A stretch of 64,000 bases of DNA. It comes from Anarhynchus alexandrinus (lineage: Eukaryota; Chordata; Aves; Charadriiformes; Charadriidae). This document shows, piece after piece, positions 27,001 through 36,000 of the stretch; within the stretch, counting starts at the first letter, position 1, and the number at the start of each line of letters is the position of its first letter. The notes below the pieces were generated by a model. That model worked only from the letters and a program-made list of their open reading frames with translations, did no database searches and was not told the origin of the DNA. The stretch is from the NCBI GenBank assembly GCA_008711295.1, contig VUYV01000004.1:1120751-1184750 (forward strand), read 5' to 3'. The position numbers and the translations under genes are program-made.

Positions 27001-30000
27001 TGTTGTCTGATACAATTTATTGCTGTAATGCATGCATATAAGCTACCAAAAAGGACTGGTTGAGCACAATAGCAAAGTATCAGTCACAGAAAATCAGTAA
27101 TCAGCACTTAAAATTCCGATGCACAGATAAACACTATATACAAACTCTATCTTAGCTAAAATTTGCATTAGAAAGTAGATTTTCATATTTTCCCCCCACA
27201 ACCTATCTATAACAGGTAAACACCGCAGATGCAAATATGCATCATGGCAGAAACACTGGGCTAAACAAATAACTTTATCAAGAAGCATAGTATTTTTTAA
27301 AATCAAGAGGTTCCATTCAATTCTTACATATTTCCAGTTACCAACAGCTGTTTACTGAATGGGGACTGTCTACAATAAATTAACATACTTAGAAAGTTCA
27401 TCACTTACCTGGTTTTTTTTCCATCTTGAGCTTCATCAACTTTATGTTCAAAATCAGCAGGAAAAACCAAAATATCGTTCCTTCCTGATGAAAAATTTTC
27501 CTCTATTTTTGGGGGGGGAAGTTCTCTTTTATTTTGAACACTGGCTACCACTGCATCACTCTGCAATACTGCTGCATCACCCTGTCCTTGTGAAGTTTTC
27601 TCCATGTAGTCTGTGCACTTGTTAATGTCGTTAGATTTACTAGGGTTCAGTTCGGAGGCAGAAAGCGTACCATACCCACTATTCATTGAAGCATCATTTG
27701 CAAAACATTCCTGATGCAGATCAGATGCGTTTGGCTGACTTTCTGCTTCATTAGATCTAAGTTGATTGACAATGCACTCATGTTCTTCAAAGATTTCAGA
27801 ACACATCCCCATTTGACTTTCTAGTGATGAAAAAGTGTCTGTAAGCTTGGCAGGCAAACTTCTGCTCTTGCCGGCACCCCAATTGCTGGTCTGCAATTTC
27901 ACTAACTGCCTTATCTCATCCTGAATCAGCTACAGGAAAACAAAAGGCAAAATTCCTGTGAGATCATGCCACAAATCACATTTCTATTTTGATGCATCTT
28001 CAATTCATGTTATTACTGAGAGAATTAGAGTACTTATTTCAAATAACTCAAATTTTTCAACGTGTAGACATCTCATGCATGAAGTAGATATACACATACT
28101 GTGCATAACAGTAAAATGTGCATGGTAACAATCCTTCATTCCATGCAGTGAATTACAGTCTCAGTAGTCATTTATTAACGTAAAGAACCTCCATGCATCC
28201 ATGTATTCACTACATGCCTTCAGAACCACAGTTACCTACCAGCCAGCTAAAGAAATACAAGCTATCTACGTACGTCATTAGAAGTGGACAAAAGTCTTTT
28301 CCTAAATTTCGGTCTAAAAGAATTTAGAACTTCAATATACATTTTTAAAGATTGCAAGGATGCTTTAATGAAAATATAAACCATTACTCTATTATGCTAA
28401 TAGGAATAATGTACCTCTGTAAGATTATTTGCATAAAACAACATTAAAATATCTGGTTTAGATAATAGGTTATTAGGTGTTTCATATAACACAAAGATCT
28501 ACATTTTGATAGTTTTGGTATCTGATGGAGTGGAGCAAATCTGTAAGTAGATCACGAGATTTAACAGGTTACTTATTCTTTAGTCTACAACGTCTGCAAA
28601 GAGTTCTTTCAGTATATAATGTAAGTAATATATTTTTTTTAAAGTTTTACAGTTGCGCACTGGTATCCTGAAACAGCTCTGAGAAACGACGAATGCTTTT
28701 GTCAAGGGCTATGAAAAGACTTCACGCTCGTGCCCATGGCTGTGTCCTTTGGCCAGCGGTCAGCACTTCTGCAGAGTTATATTGAGATAACTGAACTCTG
28801 CATGAGCGCACAACCCTTATTACACATTACAAGACCAGAGTACATAGTTGTTTTCAAGAACACATTTCAAACTAATTCCCCCAGGGAAAAAAGAAAAAAA
28901 AAAAGAAAGAACTTGCAATAATTTTAAGAACATGGAACTCTGCTAATGTTTTTTCACAGAACTACAGCACATTACTCACATACAAATAGCAAGTGGAAAG
29001 CACAAATTGAACCAAAATAATTTGTTCTCTGAAAGTAAGAAATAAAAAATAAAACTTAATTTCAGAGGAACCTAGATGTGACGCTAGTCAGAACCAAGCC
29101 TCATACGTTTTACTAACTTCCAATAGAATTAACAATTGAATTTCAGCTCAGTCTTTCTATGTAAAAAACAAAAAAAAAACCACCACACAAAAAAACAGGG
29201 ATGAAGTTTTCTGCCATAACAAAGTTTTTTGTTGTGCTAATGATTTCAATCATGACTGCAGCAATCATTTGCGTTTTAATTCCATGATTCAACTCTGTCG
29301 AAGAAGGTAGGGAAGGCAGGACAAAAGGGAAGAAACAGAATTGTGGGGAAAAAACCCACAATCTGATCAGATTCTCTGCTGACATTTAATCTTTGTCATT
29401 AATACCTTGTGCAGGAAAAGTGAAAGACTACTATTCCAATTAAACAGCACTTTTACTTCTCTTTGCATAGTCACAAATAATTCCAAGAGAAGAAAAGAAC
29501 TGGGAAAAATAAGATGAGATTTCTATAGTTTTGGGATTGTAGGTAACTTTTTTTTAAATCCTCTTTAATAAAGCCTGATCTGAGGATGATCCACAGGCGG
29601 TGACAGTTTGTCATTAGCACACTTGTCTTCGAGTGTATCAATCACATAAGGCAAGGACTGACCCCACTGATTTCAAAAGGAACTCAAGGTCTCTTGATCC
29701 ATATTTTCACATGGATGAAGATGCATTTTTATAAGCACAGTTGGTCTTTAAACACAGCACAGTGCAAGCCTTATCTCAGAGTCATGTCAATGCTAATGCA
29801 GCATCTTGCTTTTCTGTCCCAAATAGTAGATTATGAGTTTTGTCTTTTTATTATTCTTATTAGAATGTTTTGAGTTGCCTGTATTTCAGTATTTTCACTA
29901 GGTCACTGGTATACCAGTTTAAGTTTGGAATAGCTCCATCTATTTTATCTAATGCACTCATACAACTGAAAGTAAGTTGATTTTATATTTAGTGTGGCAA

Positions 30001-33000
30001 TTCATGCAGTTAGTGAGTCCCTGCTGATACCACAAACTCAACTCTTCCAGAGGTAGCCTTTCCTATTAATAAAGACAAAAACCAGCAAAGCCAACACAAT
30101 GGATTAGTCAAGACTACGATTAGCAACAAGTGAATCAACCCAGTACAGAAAGAGGAAGGAAATACAAGGGTAAGGAAACACTGGTGGGACAAAAATAATG
30201 AGATGGGACAGAGGGAAAAAAGGCTGGGGGGAGGGCAAGAAACAGGAGATAGGATAAAAGGACAGTACCTCTTGTTAATTCAGTTCAGGAACTGTTGATT
30301 ACTACTAGTGTAGAGGGCATCAGGAAAGGGATGGGAAAAACAGCAACCAAAATGATGAAGATATTAAGCATTGTGTAATTATAGAATTACTGTCTCTTAT
30401 ACATACATGTACATTTCTTCTGTTTTAATGGATAAATATGGTTCAGCAAAAATGTGAATCTTCACACGTGAATCAGGACACTGTTCAACTGAAGGGTGAA
30501 ATAAGTGTTCAGCTATTACAGTGAATGTTTGCCTACGCTATTCCTATACTGTCTAGTGAGGGAATGACAAGTTGCATAACATTTTCTAATGAAGAGAAAA
30601 CTACAATGTCTCAAAATTAGAAATAATACAGTCTAACAGTTAATAAAAAACAGCTTATACCTACAAAATCCAATTATTGTGTGGGCATTCTGAACCAAAT
30701 GTTTGTGAAAACAGAACAATTGAAAACAAATAATCCAAGAACCTTTACTTCTGAAATGGTTCCTACCAGTTACTTTGTTAATTAGCCAAGGCTGTCTCAA
30801 ATATGCCTCCTGTAAATCGGCATTCCAGTCATCCACTTTCATTAACTGCCTGTCTGATATACTTACAGAAAAACATAGGGGTGCCAGAGACCATATTGTA
30901 TTGTTTGGAGCGGGGTGGGGGGAGAAAAGAAACATTCAGCCTAACCTACCTACATGAACAAATCATTACTTACTTGGATTTGATGGTGGAACTGCTCTTG
31001 CTGGGCAACTATTTGTTCCTGACATTGTTTTTCTACCAGTCTCAATAATTGTAGCCACCTTGTCTAGTAAATCACAAAGTAAAATAATTAAAGCACAGTC
31101 ATATTGCATTTCTTACCTTTTACTCTAACTACAGAATAGTTTTGCAATCTTATTCTTAGGTGTTGACATAATACAAAGTTTAATAACAGCACTGTGGTTA
31201 TCCACCCCACAATACATGCAGCCCCCTATCGTGTCAGTCAATGGAAACAATTCACTATGGACACATTCACTTAAAAATGGTCCTTCTGGACAGCAAGATA
31301 ATGCATCTCTACAACTTAAGTTTGGTTTAAAAAAAAAAACAAACAAGCAAATGAACAAAGGATGAGAGTTATTCTATTAAAAAAAAAAATCAAATGACTT
31401 AAAAGTAGAAACAGCTGACAGGGAAGTACAGTCAAATTTTGGAAAGGTTGATTCCATTTCAATACATTATTGGCCATTTTCCAGTGAGCCATTCAGTTCA
31501 GTAAGAAACTTTTCCCTTCAACAAGCCAGCTAAAGGCCACGATGCGTAACTGTTTAGTGAAAACAAAAAGATCATTTAAAAAAATCAAATATATAGGGTT
31601 CCTAAAATGTGGTAAAATCTGAATTTTAAAAACTATTTTATGCTAATGTTTATGGAGCCTGATACTTGAAGCATAGGACACGGGACATAGAACGCATGTG
31701 CCTAGACACAGACATCTATATTCTTTTCTTGGAGCTGTTAAAAAGCACCAAATTAAGCATCTGTCAAGAGACAGTTTGATGGACCACAGCCAGAAAGCTC
31801 AAAAATTCTGCAGGAACAAGCCCATGGTGTGGAAACCTGATGTTCCTTATGGAGACTAAAAATAATGATAAAATTAAAACAGAAAAGGACAACAACAACA
31901 TTAAAAAAAGGATTTGAGAGAATTAGCTCATTGGACCTACATTATTATTTTTGTGTTGTTTTAAATCTGGAAACAAACTTATCATCTACACATCTTTACA
32001 AATGGAACAATAAATAATTCAACTAAAACAGAGCCATTTTTAGAAAGAAAACTTTTAATTTCTAGGATCACTTCAGACCAGTCTGAAGTGCTGCGATTTT
32101 AAAGGTTTAAATTTTTCGGTTCAAAAACTTGCAGTCTTTAAGTACTGTAACTTTGAAAAAGATACATCTGTATTGTAAAACACTAAGATAAAAAGCTAAG
32201 AGAAAAGTGCAATAAAATCCATCCATGATTAGTTCATACATTGTAAAAGGATTTGGCTCATCATGAAGAATAAACACATGTAGATCTTACTGCTAAACTA
32301 TATCATCATTAGATCTGTCTTCCAAAATGCAAAGCCGATACATTAATATATTCTTTTTTTTTAGAAAATAAACCTTAACATCAAATACCTCACAGTTCTT
32401 CACGATTTCTGAGTCAACATTTCCAATGTTCTGGATATCTTCCGTAAAGGAGGCGAGCAGCTCGACAGAACCAGGCATTAATGAGGACCTGGTATTCCCT
32501 GAGTAACCAGAAACTCCATTGGAATTGGATGAGGGACTTCTAGTGAAATATGAGGAAAAACATTTCAATTATTTATTGTGCCAGTTGTCCAACATAGTGG
32601 CCAAAATAATATACAACATATGCTATGCAGCCATAAAAGAATTGCAGTTTACATTGTGACCCTCATACTGAACAAAACCCTGATACAGTCATAAGAATGA
32701 GGATGTTTTTCAAGAAAATGTCAAGAACCCACAGCATGCTTCATTCTTATCCTACATACTATTAAAACGCAGTAGCTTTCCAAGAGAGACAGCACAATCA
32801 GCACAGATATTACTGCTCACGAGTACAAACATCAATAAATACAGCTTTTCATCAAACCCATCTGCTTCTTCATATATTCTGAGGTCAGAATACTAGCAAA
32901 GAAATATGTAATTGCTGTACCTAGATGGTTTAATGACAAAACTCATGGGGGGAGCAGAGGCAGTAGCGAATTGGGTACAGAAAGTATGGACAGCACCAGG

Positions 33001-36000
33001 AATTTATGCTGCTGCAAAAAGAATCACTAGTAGCTGCCTGACTTGTCAAAAGCTGAAGCCAAGCTGAGAGTTAGGGGGCTAACTTTCCCTTTCAGTGATT
33101 GCAAGTAGATTACCCAGATACGCCATCCGCCACTGGATACAAACATTTGCTTGTCACAGCAGATCAACTGTCAGGCTGGGTGGAAGCCTTCCCAGCAAGA
33201 AAAGCTGTCACAAAAGGAGGAGCAAAAGCTTTATTGAAAGAAATTGTACCAAGGTATGCGGTTCCAGAGTCAATTGAGTTGGACAGGCGTGCTCATTTTA
33301 CAGCAAATATAATCAACTGTACAAATCGCTAGGAATAGAAAGAAAGCTACATACCCCCTAGCACCTGCAGTCTTCGGGACAAGTAGAAAGGATAAGCAGA
33401 ACATTAAAAGAAAAGATAGCAAAAGTATGTCCACACACTCGTTTAAAATGGCCAGAAGCACTGAACTTAATTCTCTGGGATGTCTGAAGCACTCCGCAAT
33501 AACCTATAGGACTAACACTGGCAGAAATTCTCTTTGGGAGGCACTTAACTATACCAGGCACTTACACTGTGGCTAAGATGAGCCTGTGGGATGGAGATGA
33601 ATGGGTGACCCAGTACGTTTTTTGTATGCAACAAAGGTTTGAAGAGAAAAGGAAATACGATCAGTGGTATCAACCTACACCACCTGAGACACAGGTACAT
33701 GACGTACAATCTGGAGATAAAATGTTTGTTAAAGGAGAAGCCGCTGCCCGAGCATTCACACACCGTTCAAGGAGTCGCACACACACCACCCGAGTCTTTA
33801 ACTGCCAGGACCAGGTCCCTTTGCAGCAGGCGACTCAGGGGGCCGACGGGTGCCCCTTTCCACTCCTCACACACACTCACCCGCTCTCAGGCGTGCTCCC
33901 TCGTTCTTCAGGCTCGGCCCTAGGTTTCCTGCACCAGTCTCAGGCGCCAGATTTTATAAAAATACGTCACTTAATTGAAAGGAACAGCAGCAAGGTCAGC
34001 CCGGGCTGGGTGCCTCCAAAAAGGGAGGGACCTGGAACAAAGAAATCCCTGGGCAATTAAACCCTTGCAATCTCTACACCCGCCCCTCACGTGCTTTTTA
34101 CGCATCTTTAAGTCCAATGGTGATTTTTGGTCTGGGGTCTTCTAGCACCTTATTGGATTCTTTTTCTATGTCCCGGCAGGCAGGCCGTTGACTGCTCTTA
34201 CCTTTGCAGTCTTTGCTGAGGGTTGTAGCCTCCTTATCTTCTGGTTTACTCCTCTTGGGTGTCTGCGCTCGCTGGCAGAACATGGGAAACCAAAATGTCC
34301 CAGACTTAGGGAAAAACACTACCAAAACATCAGTGTGTTATGGACATTTTCCTCATGCTAAAAGCCTAAACACAGCACTGTAGCAGCCGCTAGGAAAGTT
34401 ATGAAGAAAATTAACTCTATTGTGGCCTAAAGGCTTCAGCAAATCTTACCACTCATGATAAGTAAAAGCTAAGCAAACAGGGTTATAATATGGTGTGATT
34501 TATGCTAAATAATTATTCTTATTAAAACTTACTTATTTAAGCTAAAAAATTAATATCTCTCAACAGCGTTAATTAAAGTATTTTCATAAAAATCCAAATT
34601 AGAACCTAAATGGGAGGGGCCATATACTGGCTTACTATGTTCTTACTTTGCTGTTAAAGTTTTAGGAAAAGAAAACTGGACACACCATTCTCACATCAAA
34701 CAAGTGGTGGAGAGCCAACCAGCTGATGAACGGCTGACTTCTGAAGAACCCTTACACCAATAAAAATGAAGTGGGACATCTCACTATTCTTGGTGCTGCT
34801 AATCCCGATGACCACTACAGCATGGCTAAGTATAAAATCGATGGATGATCCAGTGCAGTATAAAGTTAATAAGACTAAAGGGGAGATAGTTCACATAGAT
34901 ATTTATGGGATAGGTGTCCAAACTCCTAGAAAACCTGATGAAAGAACTCTTGGTTTTTGCTGTGAAACAGATACAGCTCATGATCTAACTCTGATAGAGA
35001 TAACCAGCAAAACCAAATTTTGTTGTCCCAATGCCCCCAACTGTTGTTTAACATTGAACTCCAGTTGCTGCATGTGGCTGGACACTGGGTTTCAAATAAA
35101 TAGAATATACATTAACATAACCTGTGAAAAAAGAATACTTGATACCAACCACTGTCCCCATGCCCAGCACAACGAGCCTAGTTTCCACACCTCCACTGAT
35201 AAGAGAAGAGTTGATCCCACAAATTTCTGGAATTAGACCATATGCGATCAAAAATACACGTCAACAGCAAGTGTTATTCAATCCGTCGTGATCTCTTAAA
35301 CGAGTAGAACTATTGATGCAAATTACTATCTCTATGATCAAGCCAACCTGTTCTCCATTCTTAAGTACATCCTATGCCAGATGGTTAGCATGGTTACGTG
35401 GATGAACTCTTGCCTCCCCAAGATGGCAAAGAGAGATGTGACTGGTATCCTAGGAACAGGGCTGGGAGTCTTAAATAGTATAGATGCTGAGGTGCTCACG
35501 AATAAATTAAGCAGAACAACATGCAATTTAAACAAATTAGAACGCCCATTACAGTCCTCTCTGTTAACATCGGGAACTAACCAACGGCTCTTGTCTGACG
35601 TATTGCCTCAGTGGGAAAGAATTAATGAAAGGGACCACCAATTGATTGCGAATGCACTTGAGGTAGTCCAAAATAACGTTTCTCTAGCTCTTGAGTTCTA
35701 TGCAAGCACAACTGTGGATGCAATCTACAGTAGCCACAATGATAACAGAAGGTGAAGAGGGTATGTCACCCACTGAAATCCAAAAAATAATCTGGGATAA
35801 TGCAACTGAATTTGAGAAAGAGTTCCAATCATGGTGGTATCTAGTCAATTCCACTTATAAACCTATCAATAAGGCCACAGCTTTTGTCTTAACAATATGC
35901 AATGCTTCAGTATGCACCACATATGCAATGATTGCGTTAAGATTAAATCACAATCTATCTAAATCACTCTATCCATTAGAACACAGAGTATGGGCCCAGT